Source: a virus. From it: a stretch of DNA of 26,718 nucleotides. The position numbers and the translations under genes were made by a program. The notes beneath the pieces were generated by a model. That model ran no database searches and had not been told where the DNA came from. It worked only from the letters and a program-made list of their open reading frames with translations. The stretch is taken from the IMG/VR virus record IMGVR_UViG_3300008110_000518, positions 1 to 26,718 of that record; one strand, 5' to 3'. Shown here piece after piece: positions 18,849-25,767 of this stretch (within the stretch, counting starts at the first letter, position 1; each line of letters starts with the position of its first letter).

Positions 18849-19532
18849 ATGATTACACATAGACTACCTGAAACAAGAGGGCATTTCAACTTTGGTTGGA
18901 TAGATAGTTATCGTTCATTCAGCAACAATACATACAACGACCCTAATTATATCCACTATAGCGACTTAGAGGTTATTAATGATGATAAAGTTAAACCACA
19001 TAACTTTACTCCTATTCATCAACATATGGATATGGAAATCATAGGTTATGTAATTAAAGGTCCTTGCTTTCATAATGATAATTTGACCAATGTACTAGAA
19101 GTGCCTAGTGGTGCTGTACAAAGAATGAGTACGGGTACAGGCATTTGGCATTGTGAAGGTAATAATTCAGATGAAGAAATTCATTATTTGCAAATATGGA
19201 TGCGTCCAAATAGACATAACTTTCAACCTCAATATGATGTTTGGATGTTTGACAGAGAAGAAAAGTTAGATAATTTCTGTCCTATTGCAAGTGATAAAGG
19301 TCCATTAATAATTCAAAGTGATGTTAAGTTAAGTGCAGGTATTTTTACTAAGGATCATATAGAACAGTTAAATTCTAATCGTAAGTATTATCTTTATATA
19401 ATAAACGGTTCTGCTTATATTAATGGTATTGAAGCATATACAGGTTCTGGATTTAGTTTTGAAAATGAAACTGAATTAGTCATCACTAATCCAGAAGAAG
19501 AACCTGAGATATTACTCTTTAACTTGCGTTAA
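18849..19532 (+). CDS. pirin-family protein (bicupin, YhhW-like)
   Basis: This 227-residue protein is the full length of short bacterial pirins. The metal site of the N-terminal cupin is intact. TPIHQHMDMEIIGYV gives His57 and His59, and STGTGIWHCEGN gives His101 and Glu103, the same spacing as in characterised pirins. A C-terminal cupin-like half (residues about 150-227) contains KYYLYIINGSAYING. YhhW-type pirins can show quercetin 2,3-dioxygenase activity in vitro; the natural substrate is generally unknown. The gene follows a strong terminator with only about 15 nt between, and I see no clear promoter or ribosome-binding site, so its transcription is uncertain. It is convergent with the broken Nudix gene and overlaps its tail by 21 nt. 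It is unusual cargo for a phage and may be an auxiliary metabolic or stress gene. Confidence 0.85.
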   Translation: MITHRLPETRGHFNFGWIDSYRSFSNNTYNDPNYIHYSDLEVINDDKVKPHNFTPIHQHMDMEIIGYVIKGPCFHNDNLTNVLEVPSGAVQRMSTGTGIWHCEGNNSDEEIHYLQIWMRPNRHNFQPQYDVWMFDREEKLDNFCPIASDKGPLIIQSDVKLSAGIFTKDHIEQLNSNRKYYLYIINGSAYINGIEAYTGSGFSFENETELVITNPEEEPEILLFNLR

Positions 19533-19934
19533 TTGTTCTAATTTATCTTTCACAACATCAAAGTTCACGGTATTAAACAATCCAGGATGCAATGGCTTAG
19601 GATAGTTGTTAACATCTACCCAACAGTATCCTATGTGTTCTTCATTTAATATTGGGATAAACTCATTCTCTATTGGACAAAAGAATGTATGATATGTGAA
19701 TGTATTGTTGACAAATTTTTGAATTGGAATCAGTTTAGGAGTAGTAGGAAAAAACTGTATTTATTCATGACATTCACGTTCTAGTCCTTGAATAATAGTT
19801 TCGTTCTTCTCAAGTTTCCCACCTGGAATTCCCCAATAGGTTGTTTCTTTATTGTCGTTGCGTAACAAAAATAAAAATCTATTGGTAGATGTAGAATAAA
19901 AGAAGATTCCTGCACTGATATTTGCTTTACTCAT
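19512..19934 (-). pseudogene. Nudix hydrolase interrupted by an in-frame stop in the Nudix box
   Basis: Reading leftwards from the ATG at 19934-19932, the protein shows a Nudix fold start (SAGIFFYS, FLFLLRN, WGIPGGKLEKNE) and the Nudix box G-x5-E-x7-R-E-C-H-E. A TAA at 19763-19761 then falls exactly where the next glutamate of REUxEE belongs. The same frame continues without another stop for 82 codons (IQFFPTTPKLIP, then EEHIGYCWVD and PKPLHPGLF) to a TAA at 19514-19512. Without the stop the protein would have about 140 residues, a normal Nudix length. A single G-to-T change (GAA to TAA) explains it. Intact phage Nudix enzymes hydrolyse nucleoside diphosphate derivatives such as oxidised dNTPs or ADP-ribose. 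The gene lies 17 nt after the gp15 stop, in the gp14-gp15 transcript. Sequencing error cannot be excluded. Confidence 0.82.
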
Positions 19935-19951
19935 ATAATAATTTATCAAAT

Positions 19952-20743
19952 TTAAATTACTATACTAAAATCTCCAGCACTATACCATCCTTCCCATGAC
20001 TTCATCCATGCATTATTCACAAATCTATATTGGAGACCTGATGTAAGATTAGTCACGTACTGAACATTAGTCAATAATGTACTATCAAAACTCACAAACC
20101 ATTCACCAATAACACCGTCATATTCAATAATGTCATTTTCGTGAGCAACAAGTGCGCCCCAACCTTCTGTAGAACTTAATGGTATATCACTCCCAATATC
20201 TTCAACAATTAAATAACGCTGCCCTGCTGTGGCATTCGGTAATCCATTACCAGGTGACTTAACTGATGGATTAATAACACTATCTACTGCTCCTAATGTA
20301 TTTTGTGGTAGTGTATCAGGATCAACATTGTATATTAATAGTCTATCATCGGTTGGATTAAACGCTATTGTACCAACTATTTCAGTATCCATGTATGGAT
20401 TTTCTAGCCATATCTGACTAATACCAGGACGTACTGTACCGTATACATTTAAGAACGCTTGCCAATATACATTAGTATTTGGATTCGTAGGTAAGTCCAT
20501 ACTTTCGTTATTAGGATAGAATGGCTGACCATCTGGAAGTATTTGTAATGAATTGCCTAGCAATAGTAATTTATAACCATATGGGGTAATTTTCTGTCTT
20601 GTACCCAATAATAAATCATCATCTTGCATATCAGTAAGTGCGTTACCTTGGAATATACTTGCAATAATTTTATATATAACTCCAAGCTTCTTAATTTTAG
20701 CACTAGAACTAATCCATATAGGCATGTAAAAAGTCCATGTCAT
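19952..20743 (-). CDS. gp15-like tail sheath stabiliser, C-terminal fragment of a broken gene
   Basis: The frame from the ATG at 20743 gives 263 residues beginning MTWTFYMPIWISSSAKIKKL. This is the interior of the gp15 family of marine T4-like phages, not a natural N-terminus. The same frame is open upstream to about 20815 and there encodes VLYQDRLTFSSRVIP and GSGNPIDI, which are also family sequence, so the true fragment begins about 24 codons before the ATG. Downstream is the long marine-type C-terminal extension, ending in a Trp/Tyr-rich segment (YRFVNNAWMKSWEGWY, residues about 237-252). In T4, gp15 caps the tail and stabilises the sheath before head joining. No ribosome-binding site is evident for the internal ATG, so translation as a separate protein is doubtful. 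Confidence 0.72.
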   Translation of the reverse strand: MTWTFYMPIWISSSAKIKKLGVIYKIIASIFQGNALTDMQDDDLLLGTRQKITPYGYKLLLLGNSLQILPDGQPFYPNNESMDLPTNPNTNVYWQAFLNVYGTVRPGISQIWLENPYMDTEIVGTIAFNPTDDRLLIYNVDPDTLPQNTLGAVDSVINPSVKSPGNGLPNATAGQRYLIVEDIGSDIPLSSTEGWGALVAHENDIIEYDGVIGEWFVSFDSTLLTNVQYVTNLTSGLQYRFVNNAWMKSWEGWYSAGDFSIVI

Positions 20744-20798
20744 TATGTCAATTGGATTGCCTGATCCTATTGGTATGACTCTACTACTAAACGTTAAT

Positions 20799-21203
20799 CT
20801 ATCTTGATATAGTACACTTACGTAATGTATATGGCACGGGCATTAAACGTTCAACAGTAAATGCATCACCTTGTGTTTGTTCAAATTGTTGTGTATCTTC
20901 ATTAAATGTTCGTCTACGTACACTTGTTTTGTCAGTAAAATAAGGACTTTGAGTTCTTGTCTGATCATATTCAAGTGCAGAAATATAATAGGTAATCATA
21001 GGCGTACTAGGTAAACTGCTTGGACTATTATTAGCAATTACAGTAGATACTTGTCTACTCTGATCTCCGTATTGTATTGGAACTCTAACAAGAATATCAT
21101 TACCTGCAGGATCTTTACCCTTAGTAACATACCAGTTACTAAAAATTCTTGCAAACTGCACTAAAAATCGTCTTATCTGATTGTCATAAAAATATTGTGC
21201 CAT
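20799..21203 (-). CDS. gp15-like tail sheath stabiliser/completion protein, N-terminal fragment
   Basis: These 134 residues begin MAQYFYDNQIRRFLVQF, with FSNWYV and LVRVPIQYGD following, matching the T4 gp15 N-terminus pattern (GYFYNSSFRRYATL, LFSN, FIRVPITY). After MPVPYTL (ending at 20823) the frame gives seven unrelated residues (RKCTISR) and stops at 20801-20799. Family sequence resumes in another frame within a few bases. From memory of the family, roughly 40-50 residues that should lie between the two parts (the WTSNTDQKLQ-like segment) are absent, so the lesion looks like an internal deletion with a frameshift. The start is well supported: AAGGAA sits 5 nt before the ATG, and the gene follows the gp14 stop by 8 nt. 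Confidence 0.75.
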   Translation of the reverse strand: MAQYFYDNQIRRFLVQFARIFSNWYVTKGKDPAGNDILVRVPIQYGDQSRQVSTVIANNSPSSLPSTPMITYYISALEYDQTRTQSPYFTDKTSVRRRTFNEDTQQFEQTQGDAFTVERLMPVPYTLRKCTISR

Positions 21204-21211
21204 TTAATTCC

Positions 21212-22975
21212 TTAATCTGGTGTAATTGTAAGTATTGATGAAAGCGGTTGTTGTTGTGGTATCGTACCACTTGTTGTAGCAGTAACATTGCTATTATTAA
21301 TAAATGATGATAATAGTGATTCATCATCTGCTTCAAATGCTACACCTGTTCTGACGTTCTCACTTATTCTAACCCAAATAGCACCATCAAAACGGAACAG
21401 TTGTTGCGGTAGATAGTCTATTCGTAATACATATTGACCTGTAGTTGGATTAGGTGGAAACTCAATAGCTGATGTTACAGGTTCTCCGTTCGGAGCTTCG
21501 CCTGTACCAACTAAGTAACCTTCTAAGTAACCAAATCCTGTTGGACTACTTCTAACAATAAATCTAAATCGTGGATCACAGTCAGCACGGAAATCCATAT
21601 CAGGTGTTAATTGTGTTGTATCAAAATTAGGCTGCTCAGGATCAGCATCAGCAAAAGCATATGTATTATCTGATGTACCAAACGGTACTGAAACAGGACC
21701 AAAAGCTTTAACTGCTAAAACAATATCAGGCTCAACTGCTCCTGATCCAGTGTCTGTTAATTCAGGTGCTATCTCTGCTAATTCTAAACTCATTTGTATA
21801 AATGCTCTAATTGCGTCATTGTCACCCACTTGTTCTTGTAAATTAGCTAGTGCTGCTGCACTTATTCGTATGATAGGACTAGGACTAAAGCCAGCTGGCT
21901 GAACAATTTCTAAAGAACCTAATGCTAATTCAGGATCACCATTGCGAATAATTAAACTAACAGGTGGTGCAGGTTGATCGGCTTCAGTAGGTAAAATGTA
22001 TAATTGTGATCTGTCATAACCTGTTTTAGGTACAACACGTTTTGCTTCAGCAATTGCCGCATCATTGATTTGTATGTTTTTATTGTACCTACTAATTATG
22101 TCTTTCAAGTTATCAGCAGTATCACGTTCCCAATATAATTCATAATAATTTGTATTTGTCACAGGTGTTCCTGCAGGAGTTAATTGTGTAGTTACATATG
22201 TTTTTCCGTCTTTTGTTACTGTAGTGCCAATAGGGTATTCTTTAGTTTGTGACCAAGCTACACCCTGACAAGGAATACCAGCAGGTACTTCTTTTACTGG
22301 AGTCCAGTTTGTGTCACCATAAGTCACAACATAACCAGGTACATACGTTTTAGTCTTATCCCAATCACCTAAGTAATTTTCTTTATTAATTGGTTGCTCA
22401 AGTATGTCACTGAATTCTTGACTATCAACTAATGGCTCGCACTTAATGCGCCATAAGTGTGGATACCATGTTTGACTAAAGCCCTCACTTGCATAGTTCG
22501 CATCCGTAATTTGGTAGTATCTGCGTAACCCCACAGGTATGGTGTCATTCAGTGGGTGATAATCTGTCAAATGAGGTAGTTCTAGTACATCACCAACCAT
22601 CAACTTACGACCCATTAGATCAATCATTGTGTTGTAATGAACTGTTATAAAAATTATATCATTATTTAAAAACAATCCAAATTGACTTAAATCAAAGTCT
22701 AGATTCTGTACATTATAATGCCCACGAATTCTGTAAATGTCAGGGGCGTATTTTCTGTCACGGTTTTCTAGGAATAATAAATCCTGTATATTCAGAGGAT
22801 CTAGATTATTGTATTGAGGTTGAGTAAAATCTTTACTTGGACCTTGATCCGCAGGCCCTAAATACTTGTGTATGTATAGGTCTGTTCCACCCACAGTGAA
22901 CATTTCATTGATGGTTCTGTCCAAAAACTTATAGTCTTGGGTCTTTTCTGGACGGTAAAGGCTGAGGCGCGGCAT
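21212..22975 (-). CDS. gp14-like neck protein, enlarged
   Basis: This 587-residue protein begins MPRLSLYRPEKTQDYKFLDR, with GGTDLYIHKYLGP, then VGDVLELPHLTDYHPL and YYQITDA, matching the neck-protein family of marine T4-like phages. T4 gp14 is about 256 residues, so this version is more than twice as long. Residues about 202-283 hold two consecutive carbohydrate-binding-module-like units (GDWDKTKTYVPGYVVTYG and AWSQTKEYPIGTTVTKDG). An Ala/Pro-rich middle follows, and the C-terminal segment DYLPQQLFRFDGAIWVRI ends the conserved part. gp14 sits with gp13 at the head-tail connector and is added after DNA packaging. AGGAAAA lies before the ATG and a late-like motif 21 nt upstream. gp15 follows after 8 nt. 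Confidence 0.75.
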   Translation of the reverse strand: MPRLSLYRPEKTQDYKFLDRTINEMFTVGGTDLYIHKYLGPADQGPSKDFTQPQYNNLDPLNIQDLLFLENRDRKYAPDIYRIRGHYNVQNLDFDLSQFGLFLNNDIIFITVHYNTMIDLMGRKLMVGDVLELPHLTDYHPLNDTIPVGLRRYYQITDANYASEGFSQTWYPHLWRIKCEPLVDSQEFSDILEQPINKENYLGDWDKTKTYVPGYVVTYGDTNWTPVKEVPAGIPCQGVAWSQTKEYPIGTTVTKDGKTYVTTQLTPAGTPVTNTNYYELYWERDTADNLKDIISRYNKNIQINDAAIAEAKRVVPKTGYDRSQLYILPTEADQPAPPVSLIIRNGDPELALGSLEIVQPAGFSPSPIIRISAAALANLQEQVGDNDAIRAFIQMSLELAEIAPELTDTGSGAVEPDIVLAVKAFGPVSVPFGTSDNTYAFADADPEQPNFDTTQLTPDMDFRADCDPRFRFIVRSSPTGFGYLEGYLVGTGEAPNGEPVTSAIEFPPNPTTGQYVLRIDYLPQQLFRFDGAIWVRISENVRTGVAFEADDESLLSSFINNSNVTATTSGTIPQQQPLSSILTITPD

Positions 22976-22996
22976 GTTATTTTTCCTGTTCTAATA

Positions 22997-23004
22997 CTAT
23001 TTAG
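22997..23004 (-). promoter_or_regulatory. late-promoter-like motif for gp14-gp15
   Basis: On the minus strand the sequence reads GACTAAATAGTA, close to GATAAATAGTA before the fibre gene. The CTAAATAG core lies 21 nt before the gp14 ATG, almost the same distance as the late motif at 32-39 from its ATG. It differs from the T4 consensus, so the call rests on position as much as sequence. Confidence 0.45.
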
Positions 23005-23040
23005 TCATAAATCCGTTGTCTAAATGACAATTCCAAAAGG

Positions 23041-23069
23041 TTGTAATTAAATACAGGGTATGCTATAAT
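23041..23069 (+). promoter_or_regulatory. sigma70-like promoter with extended -10
   Basis: TTGTAA (23041-23046) and TATAAT (23064-23069) are separated by exactly 17 bp. TG at 23061-23062 gives an extended -10 element. The -10 is a perfect consensus and the -35 matches at 4 of 6 positions. A transcript would start near 23076. AGGAG at 23087-23091 lies 6 nt before the ATG at 23098. This fits early or middle transcription by host polymerase of the 23098-24961 operon. The divergent gp14 motif lies about 40 bp away. Confidence 0.75.
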
Positions 23070-23097
23070 AGCAGTTCGTTAATAATAGGAGCAAAGC

Positions 23098-24297
23098 ATG
23101 TCCCGTAAGTCTAAGAATTCAGATCATGCAATGATCAAAGCACTTAATCCCAAAGACCCTGATACAAAATACACAGGGGAAGAGCCATTTTTTGCGGTAC
23201 AACCCGATAGTGAATTTCGTACTAGTGCAATGGCTAGGGCGTTCAGTTGGTACACAAGATTCTATGGTCGTAAAGAAGCCAAAGACTTACTAATTCAATA
23301 TCTAGAACTTAATGACCGTAAGGCAGATGCTAAGGTGATGGCAAAAGCACCTGAAAGTGAGATTTTAGGTACATATGGTTGGCTAGCACGTATGACATTG
23401 CGTGGACTACAACTAACTGAGCATGAAGAAATGTCATTGCAAAATGAAATTACTAGGTTAATGACCTGTGTACATAAGCCTGAAACAGTTTTTAAATCTA
23501 ATCTTACTCCTCAAGAAGTAGAAGTAGAAGTAGAAAAAGAAACTACTAATCGTCCTAATGTGCAAGAAATTATGCGTGAAAAAGCACGTGAGGCAACAGG
23601 GGAAATCATTGGACTGTTTGATGATTTTATTCAGGCTGGATTGAAGGGTAGTCTGCCAGGCAAACCCATTGATATTCTGTCAAAGCATAACATTCTTCCA
23701 CAACATATCCCTATTATTCTTGACGTTTGGAAGAAAGAACTTAATGAATGGTATGAAGTGCAAGAAGGTAAAGACCCACAACTTGTAGAGGGCTACAGTC
23801 AGTTCGGCAAGGTACAAGTGAAAAATATGATTAAGGCTATTGAGCAAGTTATTAGTGACCTCAATAGTTATATCAGCATCAAAAAAGCAAGCAAGACACC
23901 TCGTAAGCGCAAGCCGGTGCCAGTAGAGAAGATTGTTAGCAAACTCAAGTATCTCAAAGAGTTTAAAGACGCTGCGGCTAAACTTGATTTGGTTAGCGTA
24001 CATCCAACAAAGCTACATGGTGCAAGTGAAGCATGGGTGTATGATACTGCAAAGCGCAAACTGCATCACTACATTGCCGATCAATACAGTCAGACATTTA
24101 CTGTAAAAGGTAATACTATCATTGGCTTTGATACAGGCAAGAGTGAGATTAAAACATTACGTAAGCCAGGTGAGCAACTTAAAGAAATTATGGGAAGTAA
24201 GCCCGCAGCACGTAAATTCTTTGAGGGTATTAAAGCAACTGCGACTGTACCAAACGGTAGGTTTAACGAAAATATGCTAATACTGAAGGCATTCTAA
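23098..24297 (+). CDS. conserved phage protein of unknown function
   Basis: This 399-residue soluble protein has a strong AGGAG ribosome-binding site. Residues 1-130 are helical and rich in conserved-looking aromatic and basic residues (AFSWYTRFYGRKEAKDLL at 48-65). Residues 141-147 are an alternating Val/Glu run. A mixed helical region spans 155-260, and a strongly basic segment KKASKTPRKRKP sits at 262-273. The C-terminal 100 residues look like a beta-rich domain with LHGASEAWVYDTAKRKLHHY. I recognise the type only as a conserved gene of marine T4-like phages often found near MazG; no catalytic motif is clear. The basic segment might bind nucleic acid. Its stop overlaps the next ATG by one base (TAATG), so the three genes form an operon. 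Confidence 0.6.
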   Translation: MSRKSKNSDHAMIKALNPKDPDTKYTGEEPFFAVQPDSEFRTSAMARAFSWYTRFYGRKEAKDLLIQYLELNDRKADAKVMAKAPESEILGTYGWLARMTLRGLQLTEHEEMSLQNEITRLMTCVHKPETVFKSNLTPQEVEVEVEKETTNRPNVQEIMREKAREATGEIIGLFDDFIQAGLKGSLPGKPIDILSKHNILPQHIPIILDVWKKELNEWYEVQEGKDPQLVEGYSQFGKVQVKNMIKAIEQVISDLNSYISIKKASKTPRKRKPVPVEKIVSKLKYLKEFKDAAAKLDLVSVHPTKLHGASEAWVYDTAKRKLHHYIADQYSQTFTVKGNTIIGFDTGKSEIKTLRKPGEQLKEIMGSKPAARKFFEGIKATATVPNGRFNENMLILKAF

Positions 24298-24518
24298 TGA
24301 ACGAACGAATTAGAGAATTATACTATGAGTGTCAGGATGAAAGTCAAAGCACCGAGCAATGCTATCAAAAGTTCGCCGAGTTGATTGTGAAAGATTGTCT
24401 ATCCATTGCGAGACTACAGCGAAATAATATGCAATTCCTTGCATCAAACCCACCACAATCTGCTGCGGCATATGATATAGAACGAAATATTATGAATCAT
24501 TTTGGAGTTGAGGAATGA
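24297..24518 (+). CDS. small conserved phage protein
   Basis: These 73 residues begin MNERIRELYYEC, with FAELIVKDCLSI in the centre and MNHFGVEE at the end. From memory, this N- and C-terminal pattern is very common among small proteins of marine T4-like phages; no function is known. It is predicted to be all helical and is acidic. It is tightly coupled: TAATG with the gene before and ATGA with MazG after. Such a short linker protein between overlapping genes could be a regulator or an accessory subunit, but nothing in the sequence shows which. Confidence 0.65.
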   Translation: MNERIRELYYECQDESQSTEQCYQKFAELIVKDCLSIARLQRNNMQFLASNPPQSAAAYDIERNIMNHFGVEE

Positions 24519-24961
24519 ATATTGATTTAAACAAATACCAACACTTTGTAGAAAAAGTTACTAGTCAACCAAGTAATGATTTGACTACTTTTATGTCAAC
24601 ACTTGATAGACTAGATGCAAACTATGAATTAGATTTAAATGATGGACAAATGAAACATGGTCCTGACGTTAATCTCCCACTACTTATTACAGCATGTATG
24701 GGTCTAGCAGCAGAATCAGGTGAGTTCATTGAAATCCCTAAGAAAATTATCTTTCAAGGTAAGGCACTTACTGATGAAAACGTCCATCACATGAAACGTG
24801 AACTAGGTGATATCATGTGGTACTGGGTAAATGCCTGTAGGGCACTTCAGTTAGACCCAAATGAAGTCATTGCTGAGAATGTCAGAAAGCTAGAATCAAG
24901 ATATCCAGGTGGTAGCTTTGATGCATACTACAGTGAGAACAGAAAAGATAATGATCTTTAA
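24515..24961 (+). CDS. mazG: MazG-like nucleotide pyrophosphohydrolase
   Basis: This 148-residue protein has the all-helical NTP-pyrophosphohydrolase motifs. AAESGEFIEI supplies Glu67, Glu70 and Glu73 (the ExxE part), and KRELGDIMWYW supplies Glu96 and Asp99 (the ExxD part), which together bind Mg2+. ENVRKLESRYPGG (Asn122, Lys125, Arg129) forms the nucleotide-binding segment. MazG enzymes cleave (d)NTPs to NMP and pyrophosphate. Marine phage versions have been linked to dNTP salvage or to altering host (p)ppGpp-related physiology, which is debated. It is the last gene of the early-type operon. A terminator hairpin follows 7 nt after the stop. The ATGA overlap with the small gene before it implies translational coupling. 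Confidence 0.87.
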   Translation: MNIDLNKYQHFVEKVTSQPSNDLTTFMSTLDRLDANYELDLNDGQMKHGPDVNLPLLITACMGLAAESGEFIEIPKKIIFQGKALTDENVHHMKRELGDIMWYWVNACRALQLDPNEVIAENVRKLESRYPGGSFDAYYSENRKDNDL

Positions 24962-24968
24962 TTAACCC

Positions 24969-25002
24969 TTCCCCAGATAAATATAGTATCTGGGGAATTT
25001 TT
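24969..25002 (+). promoter_or_regulatory. terminator hairpin containing a late promoter and the gp13 ribosome-binding site
   Basis: TTCCCCAGATA (24969-24979) and TATCTGGGGAA (24987-24997) form a perfect 11-bp stem around AATATAG, followed by five T (24998-25002): an intrinsic terminator for the mazG operon. GATAAATA (24976-24983) begins inside the left arm and ends in the loop. GGGGA (24992-24996), the only Shine-Dalgarno-like sequence before the gp13 ATG at 25003, lies in the right arm with 6-nt spacing. A late start about 6 nt beyond the motif (near 24990) would omit the left arm and free the ribosome-binding site. Confidence 0.72.
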
Positions 25003-25767
25003 ATGCCAATATCACAAAGTTTACAGCAATTAAAAGACGAATTATTTAAAAACTTACGTTATCGTTTGGGTGACGGAATAGTAGATGTAGAACTGGATCC
25101 TGAACACTACGAAGCAGCCTATCAATATGCAATTAAAGTTTATCGTCAACGTGCGCAGAACGCTACGATAGAGTCCTATACTCTATTTGAAATACATAAA
25201 AATACAAACGTTTATACTTTACCGGATGAGTTTATCAATGTTAGACAGTTGTTTCGTAGAACTGTTGGACTTGAGACAGGTCCATCTTCTAGTAGCTTTG
25301 ATCCTTTTAGTAGTGCTATATTAAACACATACCTACTTAACTACAATTATGCAGGTGGTTTAGCAACATACGATTTTTATGCAGGATATATAGAATTAGC
25401 AGCACGTATGTTCGGTGGATATGTAATTTACACATTTAACCCTGTAACTAAAGAATTACGTATCGTGCGTGATCCAAAAGGTTCAGGAGAAAAAGTCTTA
25501 ATTTGGGCCGACATTCAACGCCCTGAATTGGAGTTGCTACAAGATCCAGGCGCTGGCGTATGGATCGGAGATTGGACACTTGCGCAGTTAAAGAGTATCT
25601 TAGGTGAAGCACGTGAAAAGTTTGCAAGCATTGCAGGACCAGCTGGTGGCACAACATTAAATGGTACTGCTCTCAAAGCAGAAGCAAAAGCGTCACAAGA
25701 TCAACTTATTGAGGATTTGCGTAGATACGTAGATTATAGCCAACCGTTAACTTGGATACAAGGTTAA
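25003..25767 (+). CDS. gp13-like neck protein (head completion)
   Basis: This 254-residue protein is somewhat shorter than T4 gp13 (about 309). It begins MPISQSLQQLKDELFKNL, with RLGDGIVDVELDPEHYEAA, a helical start shared by head-completion/connector proteins. YTLPDEFINVRQLFRR lies in the middle. Near the end, WTLAQLKSILGEAREKF is followed by GPAGGTTLNGTALKAEA, a pattern typical of marine T4-like gp13. gp13 and gp14 close the filled head at the portal vertex and provide the tail attachment site. Expression appears tied to the late promoter in the hairpin upstream. Unlike T4, where 13-14-15 are adjacent and co-directional, gp14 and gp15 here lie 2 kb away on the other strand. Confidence 0.75.
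   Translation: MPISQSLQQLKDELFKNLRYRLGDGIVDVELDPEHYEAAYQYAIKVYRQRAQNATIESYTLFEIHKNTNVYTLPDEFINVRQLFRRTVGLETGPSSSSFDPFSSAILNTYLLNYNYAGGLATYDFYAGYIELAARMFGGYVIYTFNPVTKELRIVRDPKGSGEKVLIWADIQRPELELLQDPGAGVWIGDWTLAQLKSILGEAREKFASIAGPAGGTTLNGTALKAEAKASQDQLIEDLRRYVDYSQPLTWIQG

Noticed and set aside
19761-19763. TAA read as a sense codon (alternative genetic code) in the Nudix gene
   Set aside because: Many intact genes here end in TAA and none of the other full genes contains an internal TAA, so reassignment is not supported.
19940-19947. GATAAATT on the minus strand as a late promoter for the Nudix gene
   Set aside because: It lies 5 nt before the ATG, too close for a promoter with a usable leader, and has a mismatch at the last base.
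20229-20417. Plus-strand open frame of 62 codons opposite gp15
   Set aside because: It is a shadow of the minus-strand coding region, with no ribosome-binding site or recognisable sequence.
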